The notes under the pieces: generated by a model
The model's input: the letters and a program-made list of their open reading frames with translations, nothing else
Told to the model about the DNA's origin: nothing
Database searches by the model: none
Shown: in pieces, positions 1 through 5,821 of the stretch
Layout: each line of letters opens with the position of its first letter
How positions within the stretch are numbered: position 1 is the first letter of the stretch
Assembly (NCBI GenBank): GCA_027306715.1
Contig: DAHUZG010000147.1
Span: forward strand, 1 to 5,855
Direction of reading: 5' to 3'
DNA from: Acidimicrobiaceae bacterium
Lineage (GTDB): Bacteria > Actinomycetota > Acidimicrobiia > Acidimicrobiales > Bog-793
Length of the DNA: 5,855 bases
Translations under genes and position numbers: made by a program

Positions 1-443
1 CCGCCGCTCTCGGGCAGCGCTCGGGGGCGAGGTACGAGGTGGGCGTCGACGAGCGTCTCGTCGAGCTCGACTACGGCGAGCTCGACGGAACCAGCATCGA
101 CGACCCTGTCACGCCGCTCGGGGAGGCCTGGCGTCACGACCCGACCAGGCGCGTCGCCGGCGGCGAGTCGCTCGCCGAGGCGGCGGCTCGGGTGGCCGCG
201 GCGTGCGCCGAGCTAACAGGGGGCGCGGCCGGCACCGGCGACGTCGTGGTCGTGAGCCATGTGCTCCCGATCAAGCTTGCCGTGTGCTGGGCCCTCGGCC
301 TTGACCCGAACACCGTCTGGCAGATGGACCTCGCTGTCGCCTCGCTCACCCGGCTCTCGAGCAGCGGCGCGACCCCGCACCTCGCCGGCTTCAACGAGCA
401 CGGCTACCTCGGCGAGGACGCCTCGCCCCCGTTCTGGCGCTGA
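1..443 (+). CDS. Histidine phosphatase family protein (phosphoglycerate mutase-like), 5' truncated
   Basis: C-terminal part (about 146 codons, frame starting at base 3) of a histidine phosphatase. The reading frame is open to the left edge, so the GTG at 39 is an internal valine and not the start. The N-terminal RHG motif with the phospho-accepting His lies outside the window. Visible family features are RLVELDYGELDG, which is the usual region of the acid/base Glu; GGESLAEAAARV, the conserved helix before the core strand; VVVVSHVLPIKLAV, with the second active-site His in SHxxPI; and a C-terminal NEHGYL, where the family often has an Asn and a His-Leu pair. Family members remove phosphate from small metabolites (phosphoglycerate, alpha-ribazole phosphate, sugar phosphates) in the cytosol. 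The substrate cannot be told from this fragment. It converges on the glycosyltransferase gene and is probably unrelated to it functionally. Confidence 0.85.
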   Translation, partial: AALGQRSGARYEVGVDERLVELDYGELDGTSIDDPVTPLGEAWRHDPTRRVAGGESLAEAAARVAAACAELTGGAAGTGDVVVVSHVLPIKLAVCWALGLDPNTVWQMDLAVASLTRLSSSGATPHLAGFNEHGYLGEDASPPFWR

Positions 444-472
444 GCCGGCGCCGCGCCCGGCTCATCGGCTCG

Positions 473-518
473 CGGCCGGCCTGGCGCGCTGCCGGCCGGC
501 GCTCGGCAGGACCTGCCG
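473..518. terminator. Paired GC-rich hairpins between convergent genes, candidate bidirectional terminator
   Basis: The 77-bp gap between the two convergent stop codons holds two perfect inverted repeats. The first is CGGCCGGC (473-480) with GCCGGCCG (491-498), an 8-bp stem with a 10-nt loop. The second is CGGCAGG (504-510) with CCTGCCG (512-518), which would fold with about a 6-bp stem and a 3-nt loop. Neither is followed by a T tract on either strand, so they are not classical intrinsic terminators. Tail-less GC hairpins between convergent genes are common in actinomycetes. Such inverted repeats also arise easily in DNA this rich in GC. Confidence 0.4.
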
Positions 519-520
519 GC

Positions 521-3500
521 TCAGGCGTCGGCGAGCTGCTTCGGCCGCCCGAGCAGGTAGCCCTGACCGAAGCCGACGCCGAGCTCGCGCAGCGTGTCGA
601 GCTCGGCTCTCGTCTCGACGCCCTCGGCGACGAGCATGCAGCCGTAGGCCTCCGTCGTCGAGACGAGCGCCCGGATCAGCTCCTGGCGCGCTCCGTCGAG
701 GTCGACATGGCGCACCCAGTCGCGCTCGAGCTTGACCATCCCCGGCCGAAGCTCGCGCACGAGCGCGAGGCTGTCGTAGCTCGGGCTCGCGCCGGTGAGG
801 CCGAGGATCGCCCGTCGCGGCAGCTCGGCAAGGACGCGGCCGATCGCGGGGTCGGTGACGACCTCGCGGGCGATCTCGAGCACGAGCGAGCGCGGGGTCG
901 CCTCGACGATGCTTCGCAGCGCCGATCCGGCGCGAGCGAAGCCGCCCGACACGTTCAACCCGATCATGGCCTCGGCGGGCAGCGGTCGTGCGCTCAGCAC
1001 GGCGGCACGGGTGAGCATCGTCTCGAGCTCGATGCCGGCGCCGTTGGCGGTGGCATCGGCGAGCCAGCGGTCCGGCCCGACGCCGTCGTCGAACCTCGTC
1101 AGCGCTTCGTACGCGACGACGCGCCCGCCGTCCAGGCCGACGATCGGCTGGAACACCGTGCGGAACGAGATGTCGGCGCTGATCGAGAACCCGCCGGCTC
1201 GACCGGCCCCGCCTCGATGCTCCGGGTCCTCGCCGAACCAGGCGTCGCCGTCCCAGCCTGGGGCGTCGAGGCCGAAGATCTCACCGGCAAAGCTGCCGTC
1301 TCCGGAGAAGCCCTCTGCGGAGACTCCGCTGCGCTCTGCGGAGACTGCGCTGCGCTCTCTGGAGACTCCGCTGCGCTCTCGGCTGCTTTGCCGTGAGAGG
1401 GATCCGGCCCCGGCGCCGAGGCTCCGCTCTCCGGCATCGGGCGCGGCATCGGGCACGGTACCGGGGGCGGCACCGGGCGCGGCACCGGTCCGGGTGAGGG
1501 TGACCGGCGCTGCGCGCCCCGACTGCGCCGCCATCGGGATCGTGCCGACGAGCGACGAGGCGCCTACCGAGCCGAAGTAGAGCACCGAGGCCCAGTCCGC
1601 CACCGCCGGGTCGGCGACGATCGACGCCGGGTCACGCACTGGCTTGCCCGGCGGCTCGTCGGGCTTGTACAAGCGCGCCCTCAGCTGGACGAAGGTGTCA
1701 TGGATCGAGTGCCGGATGCCGATGAAGGCGACGATGGCGTACATCGTGAGGGTGACGTTGAGGCCGGCGTAGACGAAGTTGTCCCAGTGGCGGTCGGTGT
1801 AGTCCCGATAGATCGTCCAGCCCGCCAGCCCGACGACGGCGTACGGGGCGGCGATGAACAGCAAGTTGGGAATCGTCCGGTCACGCACCTTCGGCGTGCG
1901 GCCGAAGACGGACTTGTCACCGGTGAGGCCCTGCACGATCGAGTTTCCGACGCCGGCGAGGTTGACGGGCGTGAGCACGAGGTTGAAGCCGTAGATGCGC
2001 GCCACGTCGGCGCCCTTGTACCCGCAATGGCGCAGGTCGCTCGCCATCGCCCAGAAGTACGGCAAGGCGATCAGTCCGAGCAGAGGGCTGGCGAGCTGGT
2101 TGGCGAAGGGGTAGGCGAGGAGGAAGACGAGGCTCAGCGACGACCAGGTGATCGAGGCCATGTAGTTGGTGCGCAGGAACAGCTCGCCAAAGCGGGTTCG
2201 CTCACCTCGAAGGCGACGCTCGTGCACCTGGCGCCGCAGCTTGGGAAGGATCAGCAGTCCCCCGTTCGCCCAGCGCCGGCGCTGGATGCAGAGCGCGCCG
2301 AAGTCGGGAGGGGTCGCCGAGTAGCTCAGCCGCTCCGGGTAGTTGAGCAGGGACCAGCCCTTTGTCGCCAGGTCGATCGTCGACTCGGTGTCCTCGATGA
2401 CGGTGCGGTCCTGGATGTAGCGGCGAACGGGAAAGTTGCCCGCGTAGGCGATGTCTGCGATCTCGTCGAGAGCGCGCTTGCGAAGCACTGCGTTGGCGCC
2501 GACCCAGAACGTGGCGTCGTAGTGGGTCATCCCTTGGTGGACGATGTGCTGGAGGTCCGTCGTCGCCCCGGCGATGCGCTCGAGGCGTGTGCCGGCGCCC
2601 GGGTACGCGCTGTACGGCGTCTGGGCGACGCCGACGCGGGCGTGCTCGCTCTGCTCCATGAGGTAGACGAGGCGCAAGGCGTACTCGGGCAAGAGCACGC
2701 TGTCGGCGTCGAGGGTGAGGACGTAGTCGGGATCGGGCACGTCGAGGTCGCTCGCCCCGAGCGGAGCGGGGAGCAGCACCCGCCCGGAGACGGTGACGAC
2801 GTCGCGGTAGCTGCCGCCCATGAGCCCGAGGTAGCTGTTGAGGTTCATCGCCTTGTTCGGCTCGTGGCTGAGCGAGGCGTACTGCTTGCGCTCGAAGCTC
2901 GAGAGCTCAGCCTGGAAGATCCGGGCGAGACGGCGGTACAGCTCGAGCTGACGCGAGCTCGAGAGGATGACGCCGTCTGCGGCCGAAGCCGTGATCGCTG
3001 CAGAGGTGACGGCGAGATCGGCGGCGAGGCGGCGCACGACATGGTCGGCGAAGAAGCTGTCCGAGTGGTCGACGATCGGCTGCGCGTTGGCGAGGTCGTC
3101 GAGCCACGCGACGGCGTCGTCGTAGGCGTCGGCGAGCGCGGACATCGACTCCGGGCGGACGCCCAGCTGCTCGCGCTCGGCGGTCTCGAGGAGGCCGGCG
3201 AAGTGGCGGCGCGGCTCCTCGAGGACCGCGGCGATCTGACCGGGCAGCGCGCGGACGTCCTCGAGCAGACGGCGGTTCTCGGGCGAGCCCGGCACAGGTG
3301 GGTCGTCGATGAGGAGCACGACGCGGATGTAGGGATACTCCTGCAAGCTCGCCGAGAGCAGGGTGGTGCGGACGACGCGGGCCTCCTCACGGTAGGAGGG
3401 GGTGATCACGGTCATCGTCGGCATCGAGCGGCTGAAGAACTCGTCGAGAGCCGCACGCGGGACGCGCCTGTGGTCACGGCTTCGCAGGAGGTAGCCGAGG

Positions 3501-3856
3501 CGGCAGATGAGGTACGCCAGAGCGGAGCCGGTGAGCAACGAGACCACGAGCAGATAGAGCACCGCCTCGACGCCGAGCCGCGTCGAGCTGGCTCCGCCGG
3601 AGATGAACTCGCTCGCCAGCCAGCTGACGAGATAGCCGACCCAGGCGAGCACCGTCGCCACGATCGCCAAGCGCGCGAAGGCAACGCGGCGGTCGCTGAT
3701 CGGAGGCGGCAGGACCGAGCTCGGTCGCTCCCGGCGGTCACCGCCCCACTGGCGCTTGGCCGGGCTCGGGCGGCTCCGCTCGAGCCCCGGCGGGCCTGGC
3801 ACGCCATCTGCGGCGTCGCGCGCCCTCACACGCATCACGCCGCCGTGTCTTGTCAC
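521..3856 (-). CDS. Membrane processive glycosyltransferase family 2 fused to a degenerate EAL (c-di-GMP-type) domain
   Basis: About 1111 aa from the GTG at 3856, chosen for its AGAAGGAG four bases upstream; the frame stays open to a GTG at 3910. Two N-terminal membrane segments (roughly residues 55-125) precede a cytosolic GT2 domain with every processive-synthase motif: ITPSYREE, LIDD (D184/D185), LDADS (D383/D385), IEDTES (E488/D489) and QRRRW (525-529). About four further membrane segments follow (near 560-610 and 680-735). A low-complexity linker with tandem repeats (about 785-870) leads to a C-terminal EAL domain: FQPIV, YEALTRF (E917), GLNVSG, LVLEI, KLERD, AEGVET, GQGYLLGRP. The DDFG metal-binding stretch is replaced by TGAS (T1021/G1022), so phosphodiesterase activity is unlikely. 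By family knowledge the GT2 part should polymerise and export a beta-linked polysaccharide from a nucleotide sugar. That the EAL part senses c-di-GMP and gates synthesis is my inference. Glucan, chitin-like and PNAG-like products all remain possible. Confidence 0.88.
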   Translation of the reverse strand: MTRHGGVMRVRARDAADGVPGPPGLERSRPSPAKRQWGGDRRERPSSVLPPPISDRRVAFARLAIVATVLAWVGYLVSWLASEFISGGASSTRLGVEAVLYLLVVSLLTGSALAYLICRLGYLLRSRDHRRVPRAALDEFFSRSMPTMTVITPSYREEARVVRTTLLSASLQEYPYIRVVLLIDDPPVPGSPENRRLLEDVRALPGQIAAVLEEPRRHFAGLLETAEREQLGVRPESMSALADAYDDAVAWLDDLANAQPIVDHSDSFFADHVVRRLAADLAVTSAAITASAADGVILSSSRQLELYRRLARIFQAELSSFERKQYASLSHEPNKAMNLNSYLGLMGGSYRDVVTVSGRVLLPAPLGASDLDVPDPDYVLTLDADSVLLPEYALRLVYLMEQSEHARVGVAQTPYSAYPGAGTRLERIAGATTDLQHIVHQGMTHYDATFWVGANAVLRKRALDEIADIAYAGNFPVRRYIQDRTVIEDTESTIDLATKGWSLLNYPERLSYSATPPDFGALCIQRRRWANGGLLILPKLRRQVHERRLRGERTRFGELFLRTNYMASITWSSLSLVFLLAYPFANQLASPLLGLIALPYFWAMASDLRHCGYKGADVARIYGFNLVLTPVNLAGVGNSIVQGLTGDKSVFGRTPKVRDRTIPNLLFIAAPYAVVGLAGWTIYRDYTDRHWDNFVYAGLNVTLTMYAIVAFIGIRHSIHDTFVQLRARLYKPDEPPGKPVRDPASIVADPAVADWASVLYFGSVGASSLVGTIPMAAQSGRAAPVTLTRTGAAPGAAPGTVPDAAPDAGERSLGAGAGSLSRQSSRERSGVSRERSAVSAERSGVSAEGFSGDGSFAGEIFGLDAPGWDGDAWFGEDPEHRGGAGRAGGFSISADISFRTVFQPIVGLDGGRVVAYEALTRFDDGVGPDRWLADATANGAGIELETMLTRAAVLSARPLPAEAMIGLNVSGGFARAGSALRSIVEATPRSLVLEIAREVVTDPAIGRVLAELPRRAILGLTGASPSYDSLALVRELRPGMVKLERDWVRHVDLDGARQELIRALVSTTEAYGCMLVAEGVETRAELDTLRELGVGFGQGYLLGRPKQLADA
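1321..1383. repeat. 21-bp tandem repeat (three copies) in the GT-EAL linker
   Basis: Three consecutive 21-bp units start at 1321, 1342 and 1363, with consensus AGACTCCGCTGCGCTCTGCGG on the + strand. Unit 2 differs from unit 1 at a few bases and unit 3 decays at its end. Read on the - strand, each unit is seven residues of the type (R/A)ERSxVS, with a further degenerate unit towards the EAL side. Because the unit is a multiple of three, gain or loss of copies would change linker length without breaking the frame. Confidence 0.85.
1434..1481. repeat. 12-bp tandem repeat (four copies) in the GT-EAL linker
   Basis: Four units of a 12-bp repeat, consensus GCACCGGGCGCG, begin at 1434, 1446, 1458 and 1470, with a weaker fifth at 1482. 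On the - strand they encode four-residue units of the type AAPG/AAPD/TVPD. This gives a Pro/Ala-rich flexible stretch just before the ERSxVS repeats in the protein. It is also an in-frame minisatellite. Confidence 0.8.
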
Positions 3857-3860
3857 TGTG

Positions 3861-3868
3861 CTCCTTCT
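3861..3868 (-). promoter_or_regulatory. Shine-Dalgarno site deciding the start of the GT-EAL gene
   Basis: On the - strand the sequence reads AGAAGGAG, then CACA, then GTG (3856-3854). This is a near-perfect anti-16S match with a short spacer. The GTG at 3910 and the ATG at 3835 in the same frame have no comparable site, so the GTG at 3856 is the best start. Confidence 0.75.
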
Positions 3869-3960
3869 GCGCCAGCTGGGCGAGCCGCTACGGCATCGCG
3901 CCGGATGCACGCGCAGTCAGCTCTTGTCGAGGCCGGACCTCGGCTGAGCTGGGTGCTGCG

Positions 3961-4001
3961 TGTCCTGACTAACGGCCGGCCGGGCCCGATCGGTCAGGGC
4001 A
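3961..4001. promoter_or_regulatory. Long imperfect inverted repeat, candidate operator
   Basis: TGTCCTGAC (3961-3969) pairs with GTCAGGGCA (3993-4001) over nine positions with one T-G mismatch; CCTGAC/GTCAGG is perfect. The half-sites are centred about 29 bp apart, close to three helical turns, around a GC-rich core with short palindromes. It lies just upstream of the TTGACA hexamer. It could bind a dimeric regulator acting on both genes, or fold as a hairpin in the synthase leader. Confidence 0.35.
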
Positions 4002-4011
4002 GGTGCATCAC

Positions 4012-4017
4012 TTGACA
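4012..4017 (+). promoter_or_regulatory. Perfect TTGACA -35-like hexamer
   Basis: TTGACA is an exact housekeeping-sigma -35 match and stands out in this GC-rich gap. Sixteen to eighteen bases downstream the sequence is CG-rich (around CGTTTG) with no TAnnnT-type -10, so this is only a candidate promoter element for the GH18 gene. Confidence 0.3.
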
Positions 4018-4085
4018 CAAATCGTGACGACGCGCGTTTGGGGGGATGGAGCATCGCCTCGTGGCGGCCGTTGAATATCGGAGCT

Positions 4086-5771
4086 ATGGAACACCACGCC
4101 TGGAAGCCCATCAGCTGGGTCGACGATGCCGGTGAGGCAACGGGTCCGGGTGAGGCGTCGGGTGCGGGTGAGGCGCCAGTTGATGCGGGGCCTGCCGCGG
4201 CGGCGCTCGGGGTGCAGCACGCGACCGGCTCTCTCAGCTCCCCACCACCGAGCCGCCAGCGATTCTCGGCCTCTCGCCTCGTCATCGCGCTGCTGCTCGT
4301 CGCCGGTACGGCAGTCGCGGCGACCTACTCGGTGCGCAATGCCGTCGCCGGCCAGAGCGCCGCCGGGCTGGCGCCGGCGTGGTTCGCTCCCTACGTCGAC
4401 GTCACGGTGACACCGACCTACCAGTTCCAGGACCCGACCGAGGAGCCGGCGCACCAGGTGGTGCTCAGCTTCGTCGTCGCTGAGTCAACCGACAGCTGCA
4501 CGCCGAGCTGGGGCGGCTACTACACCCTCGACCAGGCGGCCAGCACGCTCAATCTGGACCAGAGAGTTGCCCAGCTGAGAAACGACGGCGTCGCCGGTGT
4601 CGTCTCGTTCGGGGGCAGCGCCAACACCGACCTCGCCGTCGCCTGCCACAGCGCCAGCTCGCTCGCCGCAGAGTACCTGCAGGTCATCGACCGCTACCAC
4701 GTCACGACGATCGACCTCGACGTCGAAGGGAGCGCCCTTGCCGACTGGCCGGCGGCGCAGCGTCGCGCCGCCGCTGTGGCGCTGCTCGAGCACCACCTCG
4801 CAGCGCTGCATCGCCACATCTCGGTGTGGCTGACGCTGCCGGTGACGACCCAGGGGCTCGGCGGCCCAGGGCTGGCGCAGCTGCGCCAGATGCTGCATGA
4901 CAAGGCCCACCTCGCCGGCGTCAACGGGATGGCCATGGACTACGGGCCGCCGGTCGCCGACATGGGTGCTGCTGCGGTGCAAGCCCTGGGTGCCACCGAG
5001 GCTCAGCTGGCCGCTCTCTATCCCCGCTACGGCGTCCCCCTCTCCGGAGCGGCCGTCTGGCACAGTCTCGGTGTGACGGTGATGATCGGCCAGAACGACG
5101 ACGCCGGCGAGGTGCTCACCGTCGCCGACGCGAGGACGGTCGCTAGCTTTGCCCGAGGAGAGCATCTCGGCCGCGTCTCGGTGTGGTCACTCAATCGCGA
5201 CAGCCAGTGCGGCTCGGGCTTCGGCGTCGTCGGCGAGCAGTCGAGCACCTGCTCGGGCACCGCACAGTCCTCGCTCCAGTTCGACGACCTGCTCGCCAAC
5301 CTGCGCGGCACGGTGCCCTCGGGCGGATCGGTCACACCGGTGAGCGGATCGAGCCAGCTCAGCCCGGCGAACGCCCCGTACCCCTTCTGGCAGCCGAACG
5401 ACCCGTACGCCGTCGGCTACAAGGTCGTCTGGCAGAACAGCATCTACGAGTCGAAGTGGTACAACCAGGGCCAGGATCCCGCGGCCGACGTGCAGTACGC
5501 GTGGCAGACGCCGTGGCAGCTCATCGGTCCCGTGCTGAGCGGCGAGCGGGCGCCGACGACCACGACGCTACCGGCGGGAACCTATCCTGGCTGGGCGCCG
5601 GGGACCGCCTACCGCGCCGGCGCCAGGATCCTCTTCGCCGGGCTGGCTTACGTGGCGAAGTGGTACAACTCGGCGAGCTCGCCGGCGGCGGCCCAGACCG
5701 ACCCGAGCGGCTCTCCGTGGCAACCCTTGTTCACCGTGCCCGGCGAGCCGTCAAGCTCGGGTGGGGGTTGA
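4086..5771 (+). CDS. Membrane-anchored GH18 chitinase-like hydrolase with two CBM5/12-type modules
   Basis: 561 aa from the ATG at 4086. A 64-residue cytosolic tail with Gly/Glu/Ala repeats precedes one hydrophobic segment (about 65-84, LVIALLLVAGTAVAATYSV), which suggests a type II anchor or long signal. The GH18 domain (about 100-410) shows the SxGG motif (SFGGS), the catalytic DxDxE in IDLDVEG (D210, D212, E214), GVNGMAMDYG, VMIGQNDD and SVWSLNRD. This pattern resembles the Pyrococcus ChiA-like GH18 branch, and four cysteines fit an extracytoplasmic fold. Two C-terminal modules (about 433-485 and 501-549) repeat the W...Y..G..V......Y..KWYN....P.....PW layout of CBM5/12 chitin-binding domains, separated by a Thr/Pro linker. 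The expected reaction is hydrolysis of beta-1,4-GlcNAc linkages outside the membrane. The divergent synthase suggests it may trim, release or recycle that polymer (inference); chitin scavenging is the simpler alternative. GGAG lies only two bases before the ATG. An upstream in-frame TTG (4038) would add 16 residues but has no ribosome site. Confidence 0.88.
   Translation: MEHHAWKPISWVDDAGEATGPGEASGAGEAPVDAGPAAAALGVQHATGSLSSPPPSRQRFSASRLVIALLLVAGTAVAATYSVRNAVAGQSAAGLAPAWFAPYVDVTVTPTYQFQDPTEEPAHQVVLSFVVAESTDSCTPSWGGYYTLDQAASTLNLDQRVAQLRNDGVAGVVSFGGSANTDLAVACHSASSLAAEYLQVIDRYHVTTIDLDVEGSALADWPAAQRRAAAVALLEHHLAALHRHISVWLTLPVTTQGLGGPGLAQLRQMLHDKAHLAGVNGMAMDYGPPVADMGAAAVQALGATEAQLAALYPRYGVPLSGAAVWHSLGVTVMIGQNDDAGEVLTVADARTVASFARGEHLGRVSVWSLNRDSQCGSGFGVVGEQSSTCSGTAQSSLQFDDLLANLRGTVPSGGSVTPVSGSSQLSPANAPYPFWQPNDPYAVGYKVVWQNSIYESKWYNQGQDPAADVQYAWQTPWQLIGPVLSGERAPTTTTLPAGTYPGWAPGTAYRAGARILFAGLAYVAKWYNSASSPAAAQTDPSGSPWQPLFTVPGEPSSSGGG
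4131..4184. repeat. 18-bp tandem repeat in the GH18 cytosolic tail
   Basis: Units begin at 4131, 4149 and 4167. Each starts GGTGAGGC; the first two match at most positions (GGTGAGGCAACGGGTCCG and GGTGAGGCGTCGGGTGCG), and the third diverges after GGTGAGGCGCC. They encode GEATGP, GEASGA and GEAPVD. The unit is a multiple of three, so copy changes would keep the frame. Confidence 0.75.
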
Positions 5772-5798
5772 CGGTGGGGGTTGACGGTGGGGGTTGAC
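5760..5798. repeat. Three perfect 13-bp tandem repeats across the GH18 stop codon
   Basis: The unit GGTGGGGGTTGAC occurs three times without mismatch (5760-5772, 5773-5785, 5786-5798). The first copy supplies the TGA stop of the GH18 gene (5769-5771). Because 13 is not a multiple of three, the TGAs at 5769, 5782 and 5795 fall in all three + frames. With the preceding GGG the block has four G runs of three or more, so a G-quadruplex is conceivable, although two loops are 8 nt. Confidence 0.95.
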
Positions 5799-5810
5799 GC
5801 GGAGAGGAGA

Positions 5811-5816
5811 GGGGAG
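5811..5816 (+). promoter_or_regulatory. Shine-Dalgarno site of the downstream gene
   Basis: The purine-rich stretch GGAGAGGAGAGGGGAG (5801-5816) ends five bases before a GTG at 5822. It is the strongest ribosome-binding-like tract on the + strand here and supports a new gene starting at 5822. Confidence 0.6.
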
Positions 5817-5821
5817 TCGAC

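Larger units (their letters stand above)
3857..4085. promoter_or_regulatory. Divergent intergenic control region of the synthase and GH18 genes
   Basis: This 229-bp stretch separates two divergently transcribed genes and must hold both promoters unless one lies inside the neighbouring gene. It includes an inverted repeat (3961-4001), a TTGACA hexamer on the + strand (4012-4017) and a short AT-richer patch, TTGAATAT (4071-4078), just before the GH18 start. I find no convincing -35/-10 pair for the - strand gene. A TCGACA on that strand, about 60 bases upstream of the synthase start, has no matching -10. Confidence 0.55.

Noticed and set aside
1487..1499. 13-mer GGTCCGGGTGAGG shared by the synthase linker (1487-1499) and the GH18 tail (4143-4155)
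   Set aside because: Both copies sit in GC-rich low-complexity coding repeats, so a chance match is the simplest explanation.
1700..4015. 771-codon open frame on the + strand, antisense to the synthase gene
   Set aside because: It lies almost wholly over the GT2-EAL gene, which has all its family motifs. The antisense translation is a monotonous Val/Glu/Asp/Arg/Ala-rich sequence with no recognisable domain, as expected of the mirror frame of a high-GC gene.
4038..4085. TTG at 4038 as the GH18 start (16 residues longer)
   Set aside because: There is no Shine-Dalgarno upstream and TTG is a rare start. The extra residues add no recognisable feature, and the ATG at 4086 is the more natural start.
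4046..4135. Short upstream frame (29 codons, ATG after GGGGGG) overlapping the GH18 start
   Set aside because: The G run touches the ATG with no spacer and the peptide resembles nothing. It is probably a chance frame, although a regulatory uORF cannot be excluded without ribosome profiling.
5183..5797. 204-codon + strand frame overlapping the GH18 C-terminus
   Set aside because: It is an out-of-frame shadow of the CBM region with an Arg-rich composition and no domain; the GH18 frame is clearly the coding one.
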